Shown: piece by piece, positions 37,630 to 46,057 of the stretch | How positions within the stretch are numbered: the first letter of the stretch is position 1 | How the letters are laid out: each line of letters starts with the position of its first letter | Assembly: GCF_005925325.1 (NCBI RefSeq) | Contig: NZ_SRMP01000005.1 | Location: 496,001 to 560,000, forward strand | DNA length: 64,000 nucleotides | Source: Pedobacter helvus | GTDB taxonomy: Bacteria; Bacteroidota; Bacteroidia; Sphingobacteriales; Sphingobacteriaceae | Reading direction: 5' to 3' | Position numbers and translations under genes: made by a program | The notes under the pieces: model-generated | The model's input: only the letters and a program-made list of their open reading frames with translations | What the model was told of the DNA's origin: nothing | Databases searched by the model: none

Positions 37630-37900
37630 TTATAGCAGGAGTTGGATACGGACGATGGTTTCGGAAGATTTAGAAGAAATGGCGATTGTCATTCGATAAC
37701 TTTACTTTAGATTCGATTGTTTGTAATCCAATTCCTTTGTTTTGACGTCGTTTGCTAAAACCTTTTGCCGTTATCTATACCATCAAACTCGCATCCCCAA
37801 GTTTCAATGATATTCATGAAAATTTCTTGCACAATTCGATAAATGGCTTTATCTCGCTGCCAGTTAACTTCCTCAAATTTGTATAGAATTTTCTTTAAAT
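37630..37900 (-). pseudogene. Decayed HisKA_3-type histidine kinase (C-terminal part)
   Basis: On the minus strand, fragments of a kinase ATPase domain appear in order but in shifting frames. They are KAIYRIVQEIFMNIIE (N-box), DNGKRF followed by a stop (D-box), NKGIGLQTIESKVKL (G-box), and SSKSSETIVRIQLLL at the end. Sequence between the N-box and D-box is missing. Several stops and frameshifts separate the parts, so it cannot be functional. It lies beside an orphan LuxR-type regulator that has lost its cognate kinase. Confidence 0.65.
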
Positions 37901-38259
37901 AAGTTCTTTTTCAGCTTATTTACTTGAATATAATCCTTTTTAAAATTTTTAAAACAAAAGGTTGTGTCTTCAAATTATTAGGATAGTTAAGTAATACGAA
38001 TTTAGTTAGTTTAAAATCGCCTTTTTGTAGAATAAAACAAAATATACGTGCAAGAGGAAAATAATAGTGGTTAAGATTATTGATTTCGATCTCACAACCT
38101 CGAGGGGTATTTGTACGTGTTTAATACTGTATAATACTTGTTTTTTAACTTCAAATGCGATTATGTCTTTGTAGGGTGTTTAATCAGGTGATAGATAATT
38201 AATGTTTATATAATTTCGAACTTTTGGAACAATCAATTATAGCAAAACACAGAGGAAGA

Positions 38260-38907
38260 ATGATAAATATCATATTAGCAGAAGATCATAATATCGTTAG
38301 AAACGGCATCAAATTGCTTTTAGAATCCGACGAGCAAATTAGGGTTTTAGGTGAAGGTATCAATGGTGTTGAAGTGATGAAATTACTGGCCTCAGAGCAG
38401 GTTGACATGATATTGGCAGATATTAATATGCCTGAAATGGATGGCATGCTATTACTTAAAGAAGTAAAAGCTAAATACCCGAAGATAAAGGTAGTGATGC
38501 TTTCTATGCATGATCATGAAAAGTATGTGATGGAGGCTTTTAAAAATGGCGGAGATGGTTATTTGCTGAAAAACATTGGTGCCGAAGAGTTGATTTTCGC
38601 AGTGAAATTTGTTAATCAAGGTCGACGATACCTTTGTGCCGAACTAACTATGTCGTTAATGGATACCATGCTACAAAGCAAGCAATATCTAATGGCCATG
38701 CCAGAAAATGAAATCGATTTTTCGTTACGAGAATTAGAGATTTTACAGCTTATTGCAGAAGGTTTAACCAATCTAGAGATGTCAGAAAAGTTGTTCTTGA
38801 GCAAACGAACCATAGAAGGGCATAGACAGAGTTTATTGGATAAAACAGGTTCAAAAAATTCTGCCGCACTTATTAGATATGGCGTAATTAACGGTCTTAT
38901 CCAATAG
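38260..38907 (+). CDS. Orphan LuxR/NarL-type response regulator
   Basis: The start is taken at ATG giving MINIILAEDHN, preceded by a purine-rich AGAGGAAGA; an earlier TTG frame is rejected. The receiver domain has the phospho-acceptor in MILADINMP and the LuxR helix-turn-helix is near DFSLRELEILQLIAEG and LSKRTIEGHR. It is strongly similar to the regulator at 29777-30460. The only kinase remnant beside it is the decayed copy at 37630-37900. It may therefore be driven by the intact PAS kinase or be phosphorylation independent. Confidence 0.9.
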   Translation: MINIILAEDHNIVRNGIKLLLESDEQIRVLGEGINGVEVMKLLASEQVDMILADINMPEMDGMLLLKEVKAKYPKIKVVMLSMHDHEKYVMEAFKNGGDGYLLKNIGAEELIFAVKFVNQGRRYLCAELTMSLMDTMLQSKQYLMAMPENEIDFSLRELEILQLIAEGLTNLEMSEKLFLSKRTIEGHRQSLLDKTGSKNSAALIRYGVINGLIQ

Positions 38908-39001
38908 CATCTAATTCTCTAAAACCATTCTTTTTGCTAACTGTTTAGAATATAGTATCAGGTTTTTAATCTTATAACTGCCTGTTTTAAAATAGAAAAG
39001 C

Positions 39002-39766
39002 ATGAAAACAATTTGGAAAGGCGCTATTGGTTTTGGTTTGGTAAATATCCCAGTTAAACTTTACTCGGCAGTACAAAATAGCAACCTCGATCTTGATATG
39101 CTTGATGGGAAAGATATGCAGAGAATCAAATACCATCGCGTTAACGAGAAAAGTGGTAAAGAAGTGCCTTACGATCGCATTGTAAAAGGTTTTCTTTTAA
39201 AAGATAATTATGTGATTTTAGAAGATGAGGATTTTGCTAGTGCTTTGCCAGAAAAAAACAAGCTGATTGAATTAGAAAGCTTTGTAGACATCGGGGAAAT
39301 CAATCCTATTTACTATGAAACATCCTATTACGCTCAACCAGAACCACAGGGCAAGAAAGCATATGCGCTGCTGTTAAAAGCATTACAAAAATCGAAGAAA
39401 GCTGGTGTAGCAAGATTTGTACTTCGTACTAGCGAAAATTTGTGTGTTTTACATCCCTTAGAGAACACTTTGGTGGTCACAAAAATCAGGTTTAACGAAG
39501 AGATTAGAAGTACCAAAGAGTTAGAAATTGATACGCAAGCTGTTAAGCCTAAAGAGCTGGAAGTAGGATTGGCGTTAATTAAACAATATAGCGGCGAGTT
39601 CGATATCAGTGCGTTTAAAGATGAATATAGCAAAGAGCTGATGAAGATCATTAGAGCTAAGGCAAAAGGCAAAAAAGTGGTAGTAAAGAAAATGCAGCCA
39701 GAAAAGCGTGTCAGCGACGATTTGTACGATCAGCTTATGCAAAGCCTAAGCAAAAAAGGAGCTTAA
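39002..39766 (+). CDS. ku: DNA end-binding protein Ku
   Basis: Bacterial Ku forms a ring on broken DNA ends and recruits ligase LigD in non-homologous end joining. The full family pattern is present: MKTIWKGAIGFGLVNIPVKLY at the N-terminus, YHRVNEKSGKEVPYDRIVKG, ENTLVVTKIRF, and a Lys-rich C-terminal tail typical of the extended bacterial type. The length of 254 residues is normal. No ligD gene is in the window. It sits among stress genes, which fits survival of desiccation or oxidative damage. Confidence 0.95.
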   Translation: MKTIWKGAIGFGLVNIPVKLYSAVQNSNLDLDMLDGKDMQRIKYHRVNEKSGKEVPYDRIVKGFLLKDNYVILEDEDFASALPEKNKLIELESFVDIGEINPIYYETSYYAQPEPQGKKAYALLLKALQKSKKAGVARFVLRTSENLCVLHPLENTLVVTKIRFNEEIRSTKELEIDTQAVKPKELEVGLALIKQYSGEFDISAFKDEYSKELMKIIRAKAKGKKVVVKKMQPEKRVSDDLYDQLMQSLSKKGA

Positions 39767-39806
39767 TCACATTTAACTTTTCCTTTGATTTTAACTTCCG
39801 AATACA

Positions 39807-40844
39807 ATGGATATCGCCAAAAGATTTAAGGAAAATCCACTGCTTAAACCACAAGATTTAACACCTAGTGCCGAAAATCTAAAGGTGGTTTGTTTACTCA
39901 ACCCAGGTGTGTTTAATTGGCAAGGGAAAATCTGCTTATTAGTTAGGGTGGCGGAAAACGTAGCGCCAGAGGCCGGAAAGCTTTTCATTCCCATGCGCTC
40001 AACTTCTGATTTGCTTGAGATTATGGAGTTAAAGCTAGATGATCCAGATTTGATCAGTACCGACCCGAGGGTTATCAATTACAAAGGATTAGATTATTTA
40101 ACCACCATTTCTTATTTGCGGTTATTTAGTAGCGATGATGGGATCAATTTTAAAACAGAGCCATTAGAGCTACACGGTAAGGGTTACGCCGAACGTTTTG
40201 GCATTGAAGATTGTAGGGTTAGCCGCATAGATGAAACATTTTACTTGAGCTACACGGCCGTTTCTGATAATGGCGTGGCAGTTGGATTAAGAACCACGAA
40301 AGATTGGCAAAACTTCGAAAATCGCGGCTTAATTTTTCCTCCGCATAATAAAGATGTGGCAATTTTCGAAGAAAAAATCAACGGAAAGTTTTACGCCTTA
40401 CATCGCCCAACAAGTAAAAATATTGGCGGCAATTACATTTGGTTGGCCGAATCGCCCGATGGCATCCACTGGGGCAACCATCAATGTATCGTGAAGACTA
40501 GAGCTAATAATTGGGAAAGTGCTAGAGTTGGGGCAGGAGCAGCGCCGATTAGAACAAACCTAGGTTGGTTAGAAATTTACCATGGAGCAAATGCAGACCA
40601 TCGATATTGTTTGGGTGCAGTGTTACTAGATTTAGAAAATCCTGCCAAAGTTTTGGCTCGTACCGAAGAACCAATTATGGAACCTAAAGAAAGCTATGAA
40701 CTGAGTGGTTTCTTCAGTTCGGTAGTTTTTACCAACGGTCATGTTGTAAATGGCGACGAGCTAATTGTCTATTATGGCGCAGCCGATGAATTTATTTGCG
40801 GCGCAAAGTTCTCCATAAAAGAAATTCTTAAATACTTAAGCTAA
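39807..40844 (+). CDS. GH130 family glycosidase/phosphorylase, 345 aa
   Basis: This is a short-form GH130 enzyme of about 340 residues, with the signature GIEDCRVSRIDETFYLSYTA and later LGWLEIYHGANADHRYCLGAVLLD. It shares the fold with the 492-aa enzyme at 30814-32292 but lacks its N-terminal extension. There is no signal peptide. Both enzymes and a GT4 transferase lie within 10 kb, suggesting one oligomannoside-type route in the cytosol. The substrate is inferred only from the family. Confidence 0.9.
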   Translation: MDIAKRFKENPLLKPQDLTPSAENLKVVCLLNPGVFNWQGKICLLVRVAENVAPEAGKLFIPMRSTSDLLEIMELKLDDPDLISTDPRVINYKGLDYLTTISYLRLFSSDDGINFKTEPLELHGKGYAERFGIEDCRVSRIDETFYLSYTAVSDNGVAVGLRTTKDWQNFENRGLIFPPHNKDVAIFEEKINGKFYALHRPTSKNIGGNYIWLAESPDGIHWGNHQCIVKTRANNWESARVGAGAAPIRTNLGWLEIYHGANADHRYCLGAVLLDLENPAKVLARTEEPIMEPKESYELSGFFSSVVFTNGHVVNGDELIVYYGAADEFICGAKFSIKEILKYLS

Positions 40845-40862
40845 GTGTTTTGCTTTAGGCTT

Positions 40863-41000
40863 TCAGTTTTTTGCTTTCTTTCGCTGGTTATCCTCAGCCT
40901 GTTTAACTTCATCTTTTTCAGCTAGGGGCGTTTCAGTCTTCACTTTAGATTTAGGGTGCTGAGTTGCTTTGGTAGATTTGTTTTTAACTGGAGTTTTCAT
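40863..41000 (-). CDS. Small basic protein, 45 aa
   Basis: The frame runs ATG to TGA for 45 codons. It is Lys-rich and without hydrophobic core (MKTPVKNKSTKATQHPKSKV), ending RKKAKN. It converges on the GH130 gene. It resembles the other small basic proteins at 35453 and 35647. The function is unknown. Confidence 0.5.
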   Translation of the reverse strand: MKTPVKNKSTKATQHPKSKVKTETPLAEKDEVKQAEDNQRKKAKN

Positions 41001-41168
41001 CGTTATATTTTATAATAACTAACATTTGACCTATGTTTTTGTTGCTTTTTTATATCATTTTTCTGAAAAATAAGTATTTATACTTTACAATTTTGCGTTA
41101 AATGTTGTAACGATAAAATCATAAATCGTAGACCTAAAATTGTAAATCTTTTGTACCTTTGGTTTTTA

Positions 41169-43205
41169 ATGAATTTCCTCTATCCGGGCTTCCTTTTTGC
41201 ACTTTTAGCGGTCTTAATCCCGGTAATAATTCATTTATTCAATTTCCGCAAGTTCAAGAAAGTTTATTTCAGTAATGTTTCCTTCTTAAAAGAAGTGAAG
41301 GAACAAAACTCCTCTAGAGAAAAACTGAAGAACCTGCTGATTTTAGCTGCCCGTATTTTGGCCATCGTTTTCTTGGTTTTTGCTTTTGCGAGACCGTTTA
41401 TCAATTCTAACGAAGAGACTAACAAGGCAAACGGTAATATTGTGAGTATCTATCTCGATAATTCTTACAGCATGGATGCGGTAAATAAGGAGGGAAGTTT
41501 ACTAGATGAAGCCAAGCGCAGAGCGAAGGAAATAGCAAAAAGTTATCAATTGAATGACCGTTTCCAGTTATTAACTAACGATTTTGAAGGAAAACATCAG
41601 CGATTACTAAATGCAGAAGAGTTTGTGCAAGCTGTGGATGAAGTGAAGATATCGGCTGCCAACAGAAATTTACAGCAAGTGGTTAATCGCCAGCAAGGTG
41701 TATTTAACGGAGCAGCTAATCGATACGCTTATGTCGTTTCCGATTTTCAGCAAAATTTTGCAGGTACGGATGCGATTAAAAAAGATCAATCTACACAACT
41801 TGCGCTAGTAAAATTGAGTGCCAACGAATTGCCGAATATATCGGTAGATAGTGTTTGGTTTCTTTCTCCAGTGCATCAACCTAATACTTCCGAAAAAATC
41901 ATTGTTCGTTTAAAGAACTTTGGAAGCGATGAAGCGAAGAATGTGCCTCTTAAACTCACGATCAATAATCAACAGAAAGCAATTGGAAGCATTACTGTAG
42001 CTGCAGGAGCAACGGCAATCGACACACTTTCATACAGTGGTTTAGGTTTGGGATGGCAAAAAGGTGTATTGAGCATTAAAGATTTTCCATTGACCTTTGA
42101 TGACGAGCTGAATTTTAGTTTCAACGTTAATGCCAATCAGCAAATTTTGAGCATCAATGGAAATAAAACAGCGAATTACATCGAAGCGCTTTTCAATGCC
42201 GATCCTTATTTCAAGTTAACTTCGGTTTCCGAAAACAACATTAATTATGCGGCTTTCTCAAACTATAGCTTAATCGTTTTAAATGGCGTTAGTCAGCCCT
42301 CTAGTGGCTTGGCTCAAGAGCTAAAAAACTATTTAAGTAATGGTGGTTCGGTAGTCGTTTTCCCATCTACAACGGTCAATCCCGCTACTTATTCATCTTT
42401 TTTAACTACTTTGAATTTACCGTCGGTAGCAGGTTTGGTTACAGAGCCAACTAAGGTTGCTCAAATAGAATTGAAACACAGTTTGTTTAAGGATGTGTTT
42501 GAGACTTTGCCAAAAAATATGGATTTGCCTTTGGCTAATCGTTACTTCACTTATACTGAAAACAGTAGGATAGCTAAAGAACCGATATTACAATTACCTG
42601 CTGGAAAAACTTTTTTAGCTCGCTATCCAATGGCATCTGGGCAAATTTTCTTGGCAGCTACCGGATTGGAAGAAACCGACGGGAACCTTTCTAAACATCC
42701 TCTGTTTGTGCCATTGATGTACAAAATTGCCTTTGAGAGTGCAAAAGATCAGCCATTGTTTTATACTATTGCTAAAGACAACGTAATTACTTTGCCATCG
42801 GTTAAGCTGGGAGCTAATCAATCGTTAAAGCTTATTGGTGATGGTTTTGAAGTGATTCCAGATATCAGCCACCAAAATGGCAAAACCTTACTTTACATAG
42901 CGGATCAAATTCAAAAATCTGGGTTTTACAATGTGAAAAAAGCAGATTCTACTTTAGCAGTAGTTGCATTTAATGATAACAGAACCGAATCGAATATGAA
43001 ATACGACAGCCAAAGCGATTTAGAGGAGCGTTTTGGGACGCAGAAAGTTCATTTCATCGATGCTAAAAAAGAGAATATTTCATCGGCTATTGCCGAAAAA
43101 AATAATGGAACTGAGTTATGGAAACTTTGCCTAATTTTGAGCTTAATTTTCATAGCCGCCGAAATATTGTTAGTAAGATATTTTAAGCCGCAAGTAAACA
43201 AATAA
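41169..43205 (+). CDS. BatA-domain membrane protein with von Willebrand-type region
   Basis: The start is taken at MNFLYPGFLFALL. Two N-terminal membrane helices with the BatA signature follow (IPVIIHLFNFRKFKKVYFSNVSFL and LILAARILAIVFLVFAFARPF). After them comes a vWA-like domain (SIYLDNSYSMDAVN). A C-terminal helix ends the protein near residue 665. BatA-type proteins are part of aerotolerance or MoxR-linked assembly operons. A TACCTTTG box lies 8 bases before the start. The next gene is the dihydroorotase homologue. Confidence 0.85.
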   Translation: MNFLYPGFLFALLAVLIPVIIHLFNFRKFKKVYFSNVSFLKEVKEQNSSREKLKNLLILAARILAIVFLVFAFARPFINSNEETNKANGNIVSIYLDNSYSMDAVNKEGSLLDEAKRRAKEIAKSYQLNDRFQLLTNDFEGKHQRLLNAEEFVQAVDEVKISAANRNLQQVVNRQQGVFNGAANRYAYVVSDFQQNFAGTDAIKKDQSTQLALVKLSANELPNISVDSVWFLSPVHQPNTSEKIIVRLKNFGSDEAKNVPLKLTINNQQKAIGSITVAAGATAIDTLSYSGLGLGWQKGVLSIKDFPLTFDDELNFSFNVNANQQILSINGNKTANYIEALFNADPYFKLTSVSENNINYAAFSNYSLIVLNGVSQPSSGLAQELKNYLSNGGSVVVFPSTTVNPATYSSFLTTLNLPSVAGLVTEPTKVAQIELKHSLFKDVFETLPKNMDLPLANRYFTYTENSRIAKEPILQLPAGKTFLARYPMASGQIFLAATGLEETDGNLSKHPLFVPLMYKIAFESAKDQPLFYTIAKDNVITLPSVKLGANQSLKLIGDGFEVIPDISHQNGKTLLYIADQIQKSGFYNVKKADSTLAVVAFNDNRTESNMKYDSQSDLEERFGTQKVHFIDAKKENISSAIAEKNNGTELWKLCLILSLIFIAAEILLVRYFKPQVNK

Positions 43206-43273
43206 ATCATTTATCTGTGCATCTGTGGCTAATAAAATGTGGTTTAAAATTTGAAAATAAAATATAGAAATTC

Positions 43274-44533
43274 ATGAGCCTCTTAATTAAGGGAATTACC
43301 ATTGCCGATGCCAGTAGCGAGTTTAACGGGAAAACTTGCGATGTGAGAGTTGATAAAGGAACGATTGCAGAAATAGGTGCAAATCTAACGACACAAAAAT
43401 CGGAGACTGTTTTTGAAGGAAATGGATCAATTTTATCGCCAGGATTTTTCGACTTAAATTGTGTTTTTGGAGATCCAGGTTTCGAAACTAAGGAAGATAT
43501 CCAAACAGGTACAGCCGCTGCTGCTGCGGGTGGTTTTACAGGCGTTGCCATTATGCCTAATACCAAGCCTGTAGTACATAGCAAAGGCGAGGTTGCATAT
43601 ATCCTAAATAGGGCTAAAGGCAATTTGGTAAATGTACACCCAATAGGTGCCATTAGCCAGAATTTAGAAGGAAAAGAGCTAGCCGAAATGTATGATATGA
43701 AACAAGCCGGCGCAGTTGCGTTTGCAGAAGCAGGAAAAGCTATCGCAGATGATGGTTTTATGAGCCGGGCTTTGCAATATGCTTTAGGTTTCGACGGTTT
43801 GTTATTTACCCATCCAGAAAACAAGGCATTGGTGGGTAAAGCTCAAGTCAATGAAAGCGCTACCACTATTTTATTAGGCATGAAAGGTATTCCAGCATTA
43901 GCCGAAGAAATGCAGGTGGCTAGAGACATCTTCTTGGCACAATATCACAACGCACCAATCCACATCAGTAATATTTCTATTGCTGGTTCGGTTGCTTTGA
44001 TCAAAAAGGCCAAGAAAGATGGCGTAAAAGTAACTTGCGATGTAGCTGCCCATCAATTGGTATTTACCGAAGAGTTGTTGAACGATTTTGATAGCAATTA
44101 CAAAGTAAAACCGCCATTGCGTAGCAAAGCTGATAATAAGGCTTTGATTGCAGGTTTGAAAGATGGTACCATCGATGCGATTTCATCACAACATCGTCCT
44201 TACGAAATCGAGTTTAAAAATGTGGAATTCGAAATTGCCAACTACGGAATTATCGCACTTCAAACAGTATTGCCATTGTTGTTGCGAGCTGGTTTAGATA
44301 CGGCTTTAATTGTAGAGAAATTAGCAGTTACGGCTAGAAAATTATTAAAATTGGAAGTTCCTCAAATTAAACAAGGAGCAGTAGCCAATTTTACGGTTTT
44401 CAATACAACTAAGGAATGGACTTTCAATAGCGAAACAAATCAATCAAAATCAGCTAATTCACCGTTGTTTAATACAACATTGAAAGGAAAAGTTGAATTG
44501 GTTTATAATAATAATCAATATCAGATTTTTTAA
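43274..44533 (+). CDS. Dihydroorotase-family protein lacking catalytic metal ligands
   Basis: The fold and length (419 residues) match dihydroorotase, with FTGVAIMPNTKPVV and the IHISNISIAGSV segment (His230). At the usual D-x-H-x-H metal site the protein reads DLNCVFGDPG, so His62, His64 and Arg66 are replaced by Asn, Val and Gly. At the usual TDH motif it reads SQH, replacing the catalytic Asp by Gln306. His180 and His230 remain. It is therefore probably not active. Non-catalytic dihydroorotase homologues that scaffold aspartate transcarbamoylase exist in other bacteria; that role here is inference. Confidence 0.85.
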   Translation: MSLLIKGITIADASSEFNGKTCDVRVDKGTIAEIGANLTTQKSETVFEGNGSILSPGFFDLNCVFGDPGFETKEDIQTGTAAAAAGGFTGVAIMPNTKPVVHSKGEVAYILNRAKGNLVNVHPIGAISQNLEGKELAEMYDMKQAGAVAFAEAGKAIADDGFMSRALQYALGFDGLLFTHPENKALVGKAQVNESATTILLGMKGIPALAEEMQVARDIFLAQYHNAPIHISNISIAGSVALIKKAKKDGVKVTCDVAAHQLVFTEELLNDFDSNYKVKPPLRSKADNKALIAGLKDGTIDAISSQHRPYEIEFKNVEFEIANYGIIALQTVLPLLLRAGLDTALIVEKLAVTARKLLKLEVPQIKQGAVANFTVFNTTKEWTFNSETNQSKSANSPLFNTTLKGKVELVYNNNQYQIF

Positions 44534-44538
44534 ACAAA

Positions 44539-44600
44539 TGTCTTTCCGACGATAGGAGGAATCTAGTAAGATAGATCCTTCGCTGCGCTCTGGACGACAA
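44539..44600. repeat. Inverted-repeat element, TGTCATTCC family, copy 1
   Basis: This begins TGTCTTTCCGACGATAGGAGG and ends AGATCCTTCGCTGCGCTCTGG then ACGACA. It aligns well with the element at 50599-50656. It occupies nearly all of the gap before the next gene. Confidence 0.6.
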
Positions 44601-44614
44601 GCAACAGGAATACG

Positions 44615-45289
44615 ATGAATAACACAGTAAAAAAAACAATAACGGCATCACTAGCTAAGTTTGGTGAAGTAAACAAAGTGGCAAGTGTAGAACTAACGCA
44701 CAAATTGGTATCGGTTTTTGAAGCTGATGCAGAGTTTATGGATAAAGTAGCGCAGTTCGACGGTGTTTTCGATGAATATCCAAAGTTTGAAGAGCTTAGG
44801 GAAACTTTCTTCGATCTATTGATGATCAACTTCTTTACCAGTGATGTAAATAAATTGGAAGCCGATTATTTAGACTCTAAAGAATGGGAGGCCATTGAAG
44901 ATGAAACCATTGATAGAGGAACGGAACTGTTAAACTTGTTATTGTACATCAATGAGTGTCATGATGAGCAAATCAAGCCAGAGTTGGAAGACTTCTTAAA
45001 AGAATTTTTATTGGTTGATGAAGATGAGTTTCAAGATGAATTTCATATTTACGAAGACTTGATCAGTAACCAACAATTGGCTGAAACTAGCATTCAAGAA
45101 ATCTGTGAAAACGCCAAGATTTTAAATTTAGCCGAAGAAATGCAAGAGTTGTTCGTTCCGTTCATGGCTTTCTTCTTGCAGCCAGTTGCTTCAGAGCAGG
45201 CCTATAAAGATTTAGAAAAATACAGTAACAATAAGGCGTTCGATGCGTCTGTATATAGTCTAATCACTAGTTTTAATCAGAATAGGTAA
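44615..45289 (+). CDS. Hypothetical acidic helical protein, 224 aa
   Basis: This soluble, acidic, mostly helical protein has no signal peptide, no membrane segment and no motif I recognise (WEAIEDETIDRGTELLNLLL and DFLKEFLLVDEDEFQDEF). It lies between the dihydroorotase homologue and a DUF4199 membrane protein, all on one strand with short gaps. Its frame is long and clean, so it is a real gene, but the function is unknown. Confidence 0.75.
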   Translation: MNNTVKKTITASLAKFGEVNKVASVELTHKLVSVFEADAEFMDKVAQFDGVFDEYPKFEELRETFFDLLMINFFTSDVNKLEADYLDSKEWEAIEDETIDRGTELLNLLLYINECHDEQIKPELEDFLKEFLLVDEDEFQDEFHIYEDLISNQQLAETSIQEICENAKILNLAEEMQELFVPFMAFFLQPVASEQAYKDLEKYSNNKAFDASVYSLITSFNQNR

Positions 45290-45307
45290 AAAGCAAATTA
45301 AATTATT

Positions 45308-45889
45308 ATGGAGAAAGCAGTAAACATTAAGAACGAAGCCCTAAAAAATGGATTGATTTGGGGTATCGTGAACATCGTATTATTTTTAGTGACTTGGTAT
45401 GTAGCCCCAAGCTTAATGAGCTCGTACTGGTATGCAGGTATTTCTTTGTTAATTGGTTTAGCTTTCGCTATATTTTTCTGTATCGATATGCGCAAAAAAG
45501 TAGGCGGATATTGGACTTTCGGCGAAGCACTATGGCCAATTTTCGTCACTTTTGTAATGGCTATGGGTTTAGTTTTCGTGTTTAATATCCTTTTCGGAAA
45601 ATATATCGATACTTCTTATCCAGAGCAGATGAAAGAAATGGTAATGGCCAAATCTGAAGCGACCATGAAGTCTTTTGGTTTGAGCGATGAAGAAACTGCA
45701 AAAGCTATGGCTAAGACTAGCGAGAATTTAGAACAGCAATTTAGTCCATCTTTTAGCCAAGCTGTAATGGCATTTGGTATATCGGCAATCATGTATTTTA
45801 TTGGTGCGGTAATTTTTGCTTTGATTTTTAAACGCAATAATCCAAATCCGTTCGCCAACCAAACAACAGATCAATTTGGTGTTAACTAA
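45308..45889 (+). CDS. DUF4199 membrane protein
   Basis: Four hydrophobic segments are visible (about 17-33, 43-57, 75-95 and 152-174) with a charged loop between the third and fourth. It matches the DUF4199 family common in Bacteroidota, often beside GT2 glycosyltransferases as here. It is thought to be an inner-membrane protein of unknown role. The GT2 gene follows after 168 bases. Confidence 0.85.
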   Translation: MEKAVNIKNEALKNGLIWGIVNIVLFLVTWYVAPSLMSSYWYAGISLLIGLAFAIFFCIDMRKKVGGYWTFGEALWPIFVTFVMAMGLVFVFNILFGKYIDTSYPEQMKEMVMAKSEATMKSFGLSDEETAKAMAKTSENLEQQFSPSFSQAVMAFGISAIMYFIGAVIFALIFKRNNPNPFANQTTDQFGVN

Positions 45890-46023
45890 GGCTTTTTAAA
45901 TTATATTCTAAACGTGCAAATTATCTCAATTTATTTGATGAAATTTGCACGTTGTTTTTTAGTTTAGGTATCACATCCAGATACTAATTACTACAACTAA
46001 ATAATGAATTGATGTCGGGTATT

Positions 46024-46053
46024 TCAATACTCAGTACTCAATACTCAATACTA
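46024..46053 (+). repeat. Tandem TCAATACT-type repeat before a start codon
   Basis: Three to four copies of an 8- to 9-base unit (CAATACTCA) directly precede the GT2 start. A diverged version (CTCAAATCTCAATACTC) precedes the membrane-protein start at 48120. Confidence 0.6.
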
Positions 46054-46057
46054 AAGA

